A stretch of DNA of 40,982 nt from Gardnerella vaginalis 1500E (GTDB taxonomy: Bacteria > Actinomycetota > Actinomycetes > Actinomycetales > Bifidobacteriaceae): positions 1 through 40,982 of the forward strand of contig NZ_ADES01000006.1 of assembly GCF_000263595.1 (NCBI RefSeq). The letters are read 5' to 3'. Below are positions 8,300 to 17,900 of this stretch, piece by piece (the first letter of the stretch is position 1; each line of letters begins with the position of its first letter). The notes beneath the pieces were generated by a model, which was given only the letters and a program-made list of their open reading frames with translations, was not told the origin of the DNA and searched no databases. A program made the translations under genes and the position numbers.

Positions 8300-9718
8300 T
8301 TTAAGCACAACCACAATAAACCAACCAAACGCGGCTATAGGAATTGCAACCAGCGTAGAAATCCACGGAACCATCATTCCGCCGTGCGAATCCCATGCGT
8401 CAATTGCAGTACCGGCCGCCATCGACCCAAGAGATGCTCCTACCGCAGAAGCTGTCGGCAGCCACGAAAGACCTTCCGTAAGCGATTCTTCAGGTACAGT
8501 CGCCTTCACAATAAGATTTCCAGTTGCAAAAATTGGCGATACGCAAAGCCCAGAAAGCACTTCAAAAACGCTCATAAGCATAAGCCTGTCAATATTCAAG
8601 CTCATAAGCACGTAACCAATAGTCAGCACCGTCAAAAATACAATAAGATGCGACCAGTTAGATCCGCGGAATTTGTGCGATCCAAAAATTATTGCACCCA
8701 CAAGAGATCCGCACGCAAAAAGTGCAAGCTGCATGCCAATAAAATGCTCAAGACCTTGCGATTTCATTGCAGCCGTCACTGACACGTCAAACGCGCTAAA
8801 GCTCATGTTGAACACAATAAACATAAGCACAAGAGGAATAATTCCACGGTATAAAAGCACGTTTTTACCGCTCTTTTTTGCATGATGATTATGCAATTGT
8901 TTAAGACTGAATTTGTCAATAAACTTGCGCTTAGAATTTTGTTTTTGCGATTCTGATTCAGATGCAGAGATTTCGCTTTCTTTTTGAGATGCGATCATAA
9001 CGTCTACATCTCCGGCTGCAGCCGTTGGCACTTCCACGATTTTAATTACTGCCGGCTGAGTATTTTTTAACGAAAAGAACCATGCTCCACCCAACCCGCT
9101 CGCTAAAACTGGCACAAATAATTGCGAAACCGGATGCACAGAAGTAGCCAGCCATGCGGCCAAAATAGGGCCTAGAATAAACACAATTTCATCAATTCCA
9201 GACTCAAGCGCATACGCAACATTTAGCAGCGAATCGTCATCTTCCGCACGCAGAGTGTAAGCCCAGCGCGTACGCACTAACGCTCCAAAAGCAAATTGCG
9301 TCACGCCCATCGCAATCGCAAGAACAAAAAGCAGCGCTAGCGGAACTCTAAACAATGCCGCAAACGCAAACGAAATCATTGCAATAACCTGTGCACTAAG
9401 CGCAATAACACCAACTTTTCGCTGACCAAATCTGTCAAAAAGTTTTGCATAAACTGGCGTTACTGCAGCCTGCGCAAGAACGTAGGATGCGGCCATTGCT
9501 CCAGCTACAGTCCAATTGTTATACAAATGGTTTAATGCCAAAACAATTCCCAAACCAATCATTGACATTGGCAAGCGCGCAATTGCCCCCGAAATGCAAA
9601 ACGCTTTAGCGCCGCTCAATGAAAAAAGTCTAGAATATTTAGAAATTATTGAGGATTTCCCCATGTCTTCTTTAGACTTTGCTTTTTCTTTAGACTTTGC
9701 TGCCGCTTTAAACGACAT
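8273..9718 (-). CDS. Major facilitator superfamily transporter
   Basis: This is an inner-membrane transporter of 481 aa with about 12 hydrophobic segments. It carries the MFS loop motif FDRFGQRKVG after the second segment. A charged, Ser/Lys-rich central loop at about residues 235-280 separates the two six-helix halves. The substrate cannot be read from the sequence; sequences of this type are often annotated as drug or sugar efflux proteins. AAGGAG eleven bases upstream supports the ATG at 9718. The last eight residues (RHKLRKCE) and the stop codon are encoded by the third palindrome of the array at 8160-8299. The gene may therefore have been extended or truncated when that element arrived. 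Confidence 0.88.
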   Translation of the reverse strand: MSFKAAAKSKEKAKSKEDMGKSSIISKYSRLFSLSGAKAFCISGAIARLPMSMIGLGIVLALNHLYNNWTVAGAMAASYVLAQAAVTPVYAKLFDRFGQRKVGVIALSAQVIAMISFAFAALFRVPLALLFVLAIAMGVTQFAFGALVRTRWAYTLRAEDDDSLLNVAYALESGIDEIVFILGPILAAWLATSVHPVSQLFVPVLASGLGGAWFFSLKNTQPAVIKIVEVPTAAAGDVDVMIASQKESEISASESESQKQNSKRKFIDKFSLKQLHNHHAKKSGKNVLLYRGIIPLVLMFIVFNMSFSAFDVSVTAAMKSQGLEHFIGMQLALFACGSLVGAIIFGSHKFRGSNWSHLIVFLTVLTIGYVLMSLNIDRLMLMSVFEVLSGLCVSPIFATGNLIVKATVPEESLTEGLSWLPTASAVGASLGSMAAGTAIDAWDSHGGMMVPWISTLVAIPIAAFGWFIVVVLKRHKLRKCE

Positions 9719-9766
9719 AAATTTTATTACTCCTTTTTAATTACCCAACTGTTACTTTTACATTCA

Positions 9767-9814
9767 CAAATAAATTCGCAAATAAACTTACAAATAAACT
9801 TACGAATAAGCTTC
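9767..9814. repeat. 12-bp tandem repeat, four copies
   Basis: Four imperfect copies of CAAATAAACTTA start at 9767, 9779, 9791 and 9803. They fill half of the gap between the GNAT stop codon and the MFS start. No function is evident. The repeat may be a slippage product. Confidence 0.7.
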
Positions 9815-9826
9815 TCGAAGTTACGT

Positions 9827-10525
9827 TTACGCTCTAGTTTGAGATCTAGCGGTTGCCATTTTTGCACGCTTTGAACGAATCATTGGCTCACCAGAGTAAA
9901 TGTACAAGTCATCTACCAAAGATTTCATATTCTTCGCCTCTAGCATATGATCCTCGCGCTTCCAAGAAGCATCTTTTCTAAGCCCGTGATAATCGTAAAA
10001 ACTCACGTCACAAGCTGAATCTGTGTGCAAATAGTAGCGATTTACACCGTTATTTCTAAGCAAATGCATTGTATGCTTCCACAATCCTCCGCCAACACCG
10101 TGCCCGCGAGCATCTGGAGATACAAGGAAAAGCTCCAATTCTGCTTGAGTTAAATTATTAATATGCGATTTTGCTTCAAGTTTTGTTTCCAAAGCGCGCA
10201 TGCCATGAGCTTCTTCTAAAGCGAGATGGTAATTTTTGTCTGCATTAGCTTTCATAGCAGAATCCTGCTCTAAAAGCATTTGGCTTACTTCTGGGAACAA
10301 AACTGGAGCGTCAAAAACGCGCGCCAAAAGCAATCCCATAAACTTTCCGTCGAGTTGTGCAATAGTACCGTGAGTTGAAGGCTTCAAATAGTGCAATACG
10401 CAGCGGCGAGAAAGACTTAATGAGGCATCTTCCCCAACTTGTTGCGAAATACCCCAGGTACGTTCGTATTCTTTTACGATTGCGTCAATATCGCTAAGTT
10501 TTACAGGACGGAACTCTACGTTCAT
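9827..10525 (-). CDS. GNAT-family N-acetyltransferase
   Basis: This is a cytoplasmic acyltransferase of 232 aa, predicted to move an acetyl group from acetyl-CoA to an amine. The acetyl-CoA-binding motif A is clear: VSPDARGHGVGGGLWKHTM, following a beta strand that ends in LELFLV. A typical C-terminal segment, YLHTDSACDVSFYDYHGLRK, matches the motif B region. The acceptor is unknown. AGGAAG ten bases before the ATG supports the start. The gap to adnB (10526-10712) shows no clear feature. Confidence 0.85.
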   Translation of the reverse strand: MNVEFRPVKLSDIDAIVKEYERTWGISQQVGEDASLSLSRRCVLHYLKPSTHGTIAQLDGKFMGLLLARVFDAPVLFPEVSQMLLEQDSAMKANADKNYHLALEEAHGMRALETKLEAKSHINNLTQAELELFLVSPDARGHGVGGGLWKHTMHLLRNNGVNRYYLHTDSACDVSFYDYHGLRKDASWKREDHMLEAKNMKSLVDDLYIYSGEPMIRSKRAKMATARSQTRA

Positions 10526-10712
10526 AATTCTGATTCTTCCTTACTTCATACTCAAATCGATGTTGTGCGTATGCCCGCCCACACACACTGCACGAGGAAT
10601 CTGCACGTTTTCGAAGTGATGCACGATGCGTTTCAATCGCGGCGCAAAATCTGGCACAGCAAACAAAAATTGCAGCAAATAAATTGCGGCAAAATGATTG
10701 CAATAGCAACAT

Positions 10713-13700
10713 TTATGCGTCATCATCATCGAGGGAAATTAACGTGCCAGAGTGTAACTCGGCAAGGATTTCATCTTTTGTTTTTGCTTCGGCATGAATT
10801 TCACGTTGTTTTTCATCCGATACGTTCACATAATAAAGGGTGGCATCGATAGCCTCGAGTGGAGCGTTCGTCATAAGCGAAAGAAGCAGACGATACCAGT
10901 CAAGCTGACCGAGTTTTAACGCAATATCTTGCGGATCAGTTGGCTTACGACCAGTTTTCCAATCAACTACTGTATACAATTTACTTGAATCTTCTGGATC
11001 TAAACCACCTGCAAAGATTGCGTCAATTTTGCCATTAATAATTTGATCGCCTAATTCTGGCACGTGTGCAACAATCGGCTGCTCTGCTGCTATAGGTCGA
11101 CGATAAGCCCATTTTGAAGTAGCTAAACGTTTTTCCCATATTAATAATTTGTGTTCAGCTGATTTTTCGACTTGCGCAGTTTTTTCGTCTTGCGCAGTTT
11201 TTTCGATTTTCGCAAGTTTTTCAGAAATATTTTCAACAACATCATATTGAGTGGAATTTTTATTCAAGCAACCCGCATTTACAAACTGTTCCGCCCAAGC
11301 ATGGAATCTCGTACCCAAATCAGATGCAGGAGAAGCCGTCCGCGGAATAGGGCGAATAATTGCCATCCACTCGCTTCGCAAACGTTTAGCTTCCTTCGTT
11401 TCGAAAGAATTGTTATTTTCATCAGCATTTTTATTAAATATTGCCCTGCGCTGCACAGCCGTAACATTTACATTTTCAACTTTTGAAAGCTGATCCGCCC
11501 TATTTTTAAGCGCAACCGTATTGTGATACCAATCAATTTTCGGCATCAAATCTGCATCCTGCAACAAAGCTTTTGCCCTAGAAAGTAGCGAATTTTCGTC
11601 AGACTTGTCATTTTCGTAAGCCTTGTCAATTGCACTAATCTCAGCAATTTCAGAATATTCAGCAGACTTATTAAGCGCATTTCGCACATATTCACTCGAC
11701 GCACTCGGCCAAGCTAATAGCTGTTTGTTGTTTTCGTTAGGGATTTCGCTAGGCTCACTAAATAATTCAGCAAACTTAGAAGCAGATTCGCCAACAGCAT
11801 AGCCAACTTCATCTAAATCAACTTTTACTTCGGCAACAGATCCGCAAGATTCTTGCATTTCTTTAAATACTTCATTCCAAAAAACAGAAGGCTTTTTTGA
11901 GCGCGAAGATGAAGTATTGGAAGCAGAACCAGCAGCGTTTGCTGCACCATTTTCACTATCTTCCCCATTAACATCCGCCGTCATAGCACTAGACTGACTG
12001 CACGTAAGCAAAGCCGCAAATTTCGCTCGCGTCAACGCCACATACATAAGATGCCTCTCATCAACATGCAAAGCTCGCCCACGCTCCTCTACTTGCGAAA
12101 GAGGAAGAGTTCCGGTTTTCATTGCAGCATCGTAAATTTGACGCGCTTCTACAGGAATTGCTCCTTCTGGGACATCTTCACGCTCGTAGAATTTTTCGGC
12201 TAAATCAAGCATTGCTTGCGCGCGAGAACCGTAGATTTCCGCATCGATTTTTTCAACGGTTTCCATATTTCTCAAGGATTCTTGCGGATTCATACTAACG
12301 CTCAAATCTGCGTTGTGAGGAAATCGCGGCAAAATATCCGCATCGACTCTAATTGGCACAGGCACTTTTGATGCGATTTCAAGAGTTGCGTACGCGCTTT
12401 CAAAATACACGCCATCCTGATTGGTTTGCTTTACGCGCAAACCATCTCCCTGACTACTTGGGAAAGCACCTTCGCTAAGACCCACTATTGCAACAGCAGG
12501 CCATTCCAAACCCTTCGACTGGTGAATTGTCATCAAAACCACGTCTGCAGGCTCGTCAACTGAAGCAGGTTGATCGTCAATTTTGTCAATATTTTGAATC
12601 CAAGAAATAAATCCGCGCAAAGTAGGCTGCGTAAAATCACTCATTTCTTGCAAATATGCGTCAGCAAGCGAATAAATTGCGTCAAGTGTGCTGTGCATAT
12701 CGTTAAGAAGCGTTGAATTACTTGAATTGTCGTTCATAAGCGCACGCGAAACAGCCACATCAATATCAATATTTAACGCTTCAACAGCAGTACGAACAAC
12801 ATCATGCAAACTTCCAGATTGAGCACGTTCCACAGCGTCAAGAACTTTGCCTGCGCGAAGAATTGCTGCATTTGCTTTACTACTCAGCTTATTTTTAAGA
12901 TGATTAAGCGTGTCTTTCGTAGAATTTTTTGCAAATACAGTAGAGTTAAACGCTTCAAGCAGCACATCCGCAATAAACACTCCGCCGTGAACACTATTAG
13001 TTTGAGCGCCTTTAGACTGCTGTTCGCGCACAAGCTTCGCCCAAGATGCGCGCGGAGCTTTAGAATCCACTAAACCTGCTTGAGCCAAAGCGTTGAAAAC
13101 ATACTCAACGTTTTCATCGGTTGCAGCATTAGCTAAAGCCTCTAAATCGTCAGTACTAAGCGCAAATCGAGGTGTGGCAAGAAGTCGCATTAGCGCGGAA
13201 GTATTCGTGTGATCTGCAACAGCAGAAAGAAGAGCAAGAACGTCTTTTACTTCCGGTTTTTCAAGAAGAGCGGAATATCCAACAGTTAAAGTGCGCAAAC
13301 CTGCTTTTTGCAAAGCTTCTTCATACATTGCAATATTGGTTTTGCTGCGAAATAGCACAGCTGCTCTCGCTTGTAAGCCAGAAGCTAGAATATTGTCGTT
13401 TTGCGCTAAAGCATTTTGTTTTACATATTTTACGAATCGCACAACTGCTTCAATTTCTTGATATTGCGTAGGCATATTTAGCACGCTAACGCTGCCTTGC
13501 GGAGCATTTTCAAGATATTGAAGATTTTTGACTTCTACTTCCGAAGCCAACGAACTGCTTTTGCGAAGAGACGGCACACGCAAAGGTTTTGTAATAGCGT
13601 TTGCCGCCTGCAAAATAAGCTTAGAATTTCGCCGCGTTTGAGTAAGAGAAAACTCGCTTGATTGGTCAATATTAAGCGCTTGCTGAAGTTTTCTAAAAGC

Positions 13701-14996
13701 ACCCGAGCTTGCTCCTCTAAATGAGTAAATTGCTTGAAAAGGATCTCCAACTGCAGCAATATGTGTTTGCTGATGCGCTAAAGAATTGCCAGCAGAAGTA
13801 TTCTCGCTATTCTCGCTCTCACTACTATCGCTACTATCCCTATTATCTTCGCTTGCGACTCTTGCATTATGGAACAGAGTTGCAATAAGCATTGCCTGCG
13901 TTGTGGAAGTATCTTGATACTCGTCTAACAAAACTTGACTGTACTGCCTTCGATATTGCGCTGCAATAGAAGGAAAATGCGTTACCAAACGGTATGCAGC
14001 AATCGTAAAATCGCTAAATTGCGCCATATTTGCGCTACGCTTTGCAGAATCAAAAGATAGAACTAAGTCGAGCAAAGCAGCACGCTTTTTAGCGGCTTCA
14101 AATAATTTATTACAAGAATCGTAACACGTATTTTTTAGCGTAATATTTAGGTATTCAACGTATTCTTTTCCGTAATTTTCGCATTTTTTGAAATATTTTT
14201 CGTCTGATTCTGTTTTTGCGCGACGCAATTTAACAGCGCTCGGCTTTTTTGCAACAATCGTAGTAGTTTCGGCCGCACTCAGCGCTTTTTGCAAATGTTC
14301 AATCCACGCATTATTCCACTTTTGAATTTTTAAAACAGCTGAAGAAGTACTGTCTAAAGACTCACCCCTACTATTTAGACCAATCATCGAGCAGGAAATA
14401 TCTGCAGCGAGCGCAAGAACGTCGTCAACCAAAGCATCAAACTTATACAATTTAACAATTTCCGGATGCTTATCAACATACTCGTTTACTAGAGGCTTAA
14501 TTAGTTCGCGCGCTCCAGCGTCGCTAAGAGGCTGAGTATTGTGATCAAAACCAACTAGCAAACCATATTGGCGCACAATTGACTGAAAGAATGCGTCGTA
14601 AGTCATTACTTCTGGCTTCAAAAATGCGTTTGAAGAACTTAAAGAATTTGAAGATGACGCACTCGTACCAAAGCTTTGTTTGCTTACGTTTGCATGTTGA
14701 CTTACGGCTTGCGCAACTCTTGCCAACAATTCCGACGCAGCTTTATTCGTAAACGTAAGTCCTAAAATGCTTTCTGGAGCAACGCCGCGGTCAATAAGAT
14801 CAATAACGCGACGCGTCATAGTATATGTTTTTCCACTGCCAGCTCCAGCAACAATAATCATATTCTTGTTTGCGGGCGCTGTAATTGCTACAGACTGTTC
14901 TGCACTATCCGTATTTTTGCGAGGAGATTTTGTGCGAACGGCATCTTCGCGAAGAGCTTTTTCGCACAAAGTTTTGTTATTAATTTCATCAATCAT
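10713..14996 (-). CDS. adnB: UvrD/PcrA-like helicase-nuclease subunit, AdnB-like
   Basis: The protein is 1427 aa. It has an N-terminal superfamily 1A helicase and a C-terminal RecB-type nuclease. Helicase motifs are intact: Walker A VAGAGSGKT at about 49-57, DEYQDTSTTQ near 355, VGDPFQAIYSFRGA, MTIHQSKGLEWP and YVALTRAK. The nuclease motifs are GKIDAIF followed by VVDWKTGRKP near 1320-1345. In mycobacteria AdnB is the lead motor of the AdnAB dimer, which resects double-strand breaks; the same role is inferred here. The ATG overlaps the adnA stop codon by four bases and is preceded by GAGGTG, so the two subunits are translationally coupled. It is longer than mycobacterial AdnB because of several Ser/Asn/Glu-rich inserts, for example at about residues 385-410. 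Confidence 0.88.
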   Translation of the reverse strand: MIDEINNKTLCEKALREDAVRTKSPRKNTDSAEQSVAITAPANKNMIIVAGAGSGKTYTMTRRVIDLIDRGVAPESILGLTFTNKAASELLARVAQAVSQHANVSKQSFGTSASSSNSLSSSNAFLKPEVMTYDAFFQSIVRQYGLLVGFDHNTQPLSDAGARELIKPLVNEYVDKHPEIVKLYKFDALVDDVLALAADISCSMIGLNSRGESLDSTSSAVLKIQKWNNAWIEHLQKALSAAETTTIVAKKPSAVKLRRAKTESDEKYFKKCENYGKEYVEYLNITLKNTCYDSCNKLFEAAKKRAALLDLVLSFDSAKRSANMAQFSDFTIAAYRLVTHFPSIAAQYRRQYSQVLLDEYQDTSTTQAMLIATLFHNARVASEDNRDSSDSSESENSENTSAGNSLAHQQTHIAAVGDPFQAIYSFRGASSGAFRKLQQALNIDQSSEFSLTQTRRNSKLILQAANAITKPLRVPSLRKSSSLASEVEVKNLQYLENAPQGSVSVLNMPTQYQEIEAVVRFVKYVKQNALAQNDNILASGLQARAAVLFRSKTNIAMYEEALQKAGLRTLTVGYSALLEKPEVKDVLALLSAVADHTNTSALMRLLATPRFALSTDDLEALANAATDENVEYVFNALAQAGLVDSKAPRASWAKLVREQQSKGAQTNSVHGGVFIADVLLEAFNSTVFAKNSTKDTLNHLKNKLSSKANAAILRAGKVLDAVERAQSGSLHDVVRTAVEALNIDIDVAVSRALMNDNSSNSTLLNDMHSTLDAIYSLADAYLQEMSDFTQPTLRGFISWIQNIDKIDDQPASVDEPADVVLMTIHQSKGLEWPAVAIVGLSEGAFPSSQGDGLRVKQTNQDGVYFESAYATLEIASKVPVPIRVDADILPRFPHNADLSVSMNPQESLRNMETVEKIDAEIYGSRAQAMLDLAEKFYEREDVPEGAIPVEARQIYDAAMKTGTLPLSQVEERGRALHVDERHLMYVALTRAKFAALLTCSQSSAMTADVNGEDSENGAANAAGSASNTSSSRSKKPSVFWNEVFKEMQESCGSVAEVKVDLDEVGYAVGESASKFAELFSEPSEIPNENNKQLLAWPSASSEYVRNALNKSAEYSEIAEISAIDKAYENDKSDENSLLSRAKALLQDADLMPKIDWYHNTVALKNRADQLSKVENVNVTAVQRRAIFNKNADENNNSFETKEAKRLRSEWMAIIRPIPRTASPASDLGTRFHAWAEQFVNAGCLNKNSTQYDVVENISEKLAKIEKTAQDEKTAQVEKSAEHKLLIWEKRLATSKWAYRRPIAAEQPIVAHVPELGDQIINGKIDAIFAGGLDPEDSSKLYTVVDWKTGRKPTDPQDIALKLGQLDWYRLLLSLMTNAPLEAIDATLYYVNVSDEKQREIHAEAKTKDEILAELHSGTLISLDDDDA

Positions 14997-17900
14997 GATT
15001 TACGCACCTCGTATACGGTATCTATGCGGCCTGCGCAAGCTGGGCAGACTTGTTTTGCACGGCAATATTTCAAATGCTGCGAAGTTGGATGCGCAATAAT
15101 TTGCTTAGATCGAACTGCAGCAGCCGCGTAGAAAACGCGCGAAATCATAGTAAGAGACCATTTTGCAGTTTCACTTAAACACCGGAATGACTGCCAAGCT
15201 TGATCGCTTACATTATTTGGGCATGTTTTCATAATTTCTTCCAACTGCGGGCAATCCAGCAATCTTGCCATATTTTTGAATCCAGCTCGACTTTCAAGCG
15301 GCTTATTGTTCAAAGCGTCAGCAATGCAAAGAGGCGGTTGATATAAGTTTTCTGCAACACTGTGGTCTTGAGCCGGATAATCGTTGTCAACTACATGGAA
15401 TAGCACACTTCTTGCAATTGTTGGCGCATTAGAGGCGGAAATAAGTGGATTTTCGTCTGCAAAAAGCAAAGCAAGCTGATAGCAAACTAACTGCAAATCA
15501 TTAAAAACTCCTGTTGAAGGAGGAACTTTTCCGGTTTTATAGTCAAGTAAGCGAATATTTTCTGAACCGTCCGCATTTTTTCGCTTTTCAAGTCGATCAA
15601 TTCTGCCGTGAATATGCAATTGCAAATCTTCGCACGCACCATCCGGCCAACCGCCTACCAATGCTCCCATCAACTCGTAACAGTCGCGAACAGAAACGGT
15701 TTGCAAATTTGCAGCTTTAAAAGTATTGTTCAACACGCGCGCAATGTCATCAAAACCAAAATGAGCGCTTGTTGGCATCTCACAGCAGGCTTCTAAAAGA
15801 CTTCCAATGCTACTTTCTAAAGATTTTTCGCTTGGCGTAAGAGATTCAACAACGCCATCATCTGACTTTTTTGCGTCAAAATCGTAAGTTTCCTGACTAA
15901 AAGATGTAACGAAATATTGTGCAATCGTATGAAGAGCACGACTTATATTAGATTGCCTAGAAAGCGCAGAATACCGCTCTTTTGCATCTCGAATATCAGC
16001 AAGTTCAGGAGCAATACTTTCGTAATACTCCTCCATGCGATTTGCGATTTCGTTTATTCGGCTCACTTGAGCGCAATACTGAGAATACTGGGAATACTGG
16101 GAATCATCTACAGAAACTTCTTTAGATTCAACTTCCTTAACAGGCGATTCTTCAAGCACAGTGTCCATAAAATCGTAGTGCTTATTTTCACTAGCCCACC
16201 TTGCAGTTTCGTGAATTAACGTACCAAAATACGTTGCAGCACTTCCTGGCTGAGGACCTGCAAGTTGACGATTCAGTAATCCACACACTGGGCAAGCCCA
16301 TAAACTGTCTACAGCAGAAGGAGACAAGCTCACCACAGTACTGTTAGTTTTAGTAGAAATATTTTCCGCAGAAGAATTTTCTGTAATTTCGCTCATAAAA
16401 TCCCATTGACTACAATCAGCGCAATCAACTCCAGAGTCTCGCAATAATCGCAATGCTTTAGCAGCGTCTAAAACTCCGCTATTTTCATTCGCATTATCGC
16501 AATTATTCTTACCGGCAGCATCTCGCACAAGTTTTGCACGCGCGGCACAAACCAATCCGCGAACATCCATATCTAAGCCTGCGAAAGGAATTTTAAAATC
16601 GGTAAAAGGCGTGCGTGAATTTTCGTTATTGTAGTAGCGTTCAGGCAAATAATAGTAAAGAAAATCGCTTGGTACAGCACTATCGCTGTACTGCGCGCTA
16701 ATATACAAACTTTCAGTGGCACGAGTAAGAGATAGCAAAAAGCTACGCTGCTCACCAGCAAAAACCGCGGATTTATCGTTTGCTGCAAGAAGATTTGCAG
16801 ATACAAATAAATGTGAATTAGATAATTTATTAGCGTCATTCACATTAAACTGCTGACTCATAGCTCTCTGCTTGGAATCCAACATAATACTTGCCAAACT
16901 TTCCGCACCAAACATTGTGCTGCGCGAAGCAAGATTTGGCCACACGCGCTGCTGTAAAGTTGGCATCCAAACAAGCGACCAATGCTTTCCTGCAGCACCT
17001 GCAGGAGTTGTAAGCGTTACAGCATCTGGCACAGGAGCTACTCGAGCTAGAGAATCTGCCTCAATTTCCATGCCACGAACCTGCGCTATAAAATCGCTAA
17101 TATCAGCTGGAAGTGCAGAATTTTCGTCGTCAAAATCTAATGAAACGCTGCTATTTTGCAAATCTGCTTCAAAACCGTAACTTTTCTCATCGCTGTACGA
17201 AGAAACGTAGTCAAAAAGACGCATTGCAGCATCAAGTCGATCGTTTGCCCTATAGCCTTCACGATTGTGCTGCAAAGCCATGCGCTGCCAACGTTCAGCA
17301 ACATTGCAAACATTCCACGCTTCACCAAGAGCATATTTAGCGTTGAGCAAATCTGGGCGAGACACAAACCGCAAAGCCAAAGTCTGCACATTTTTCCAGA
17401 TTTTTACAAAGGCTGCAACATGAGGATTTCGAGGAGCCATATTTTGCAAAATACTTAGCACTGTTGAATCAGACTGCTGGGAATCAGTATTGCATGCTAC
17501 ATCTGCAAAACAAAGAATATAGCACGCCTCTAGCGAAAGAGCACTCATATCTTCATTAATATCGTCATCTAAATTGATAACTAAATTAACATTAGAATCA
17601 CCATTGGTGTTGTTATTAGAGGCGTTATTTAGATTACTCCTAAATTCATCCCACGAATCCTTAAGCTTTCTCAAAGGAATATTTTGATTACTAAGCGAAT
17701 TATTTTCGTCTTTTTGCTCATCTAAAACCGCGGAAAGAGAAGCCAAAGATCGCATAAGCGACTCAACATTTTTAAGCTGCGAAGGAGTTTCAAACTCTAA
17801 ATCACCATAAGAATGATTGTTATAGTCGCGAGTGGCATAGTCTCGAGTGGAATAGTCGCGAGTGTTACGAACTATTGATGCAAGAGGACTTTCCATAATG

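Noticed and set aside
10526..10712. A small Cys-rich peptide gene between the GNAT and adnB genes
   Set aside because: Short frames there overlap the end of adnB and have no ribosome-binding site or recognisable motif.
12804..13471. Plus-strand frames of 89-99 aa opposite adnB
   Set aside because: They are antisense to conserved helicase sequence and resemble no family.
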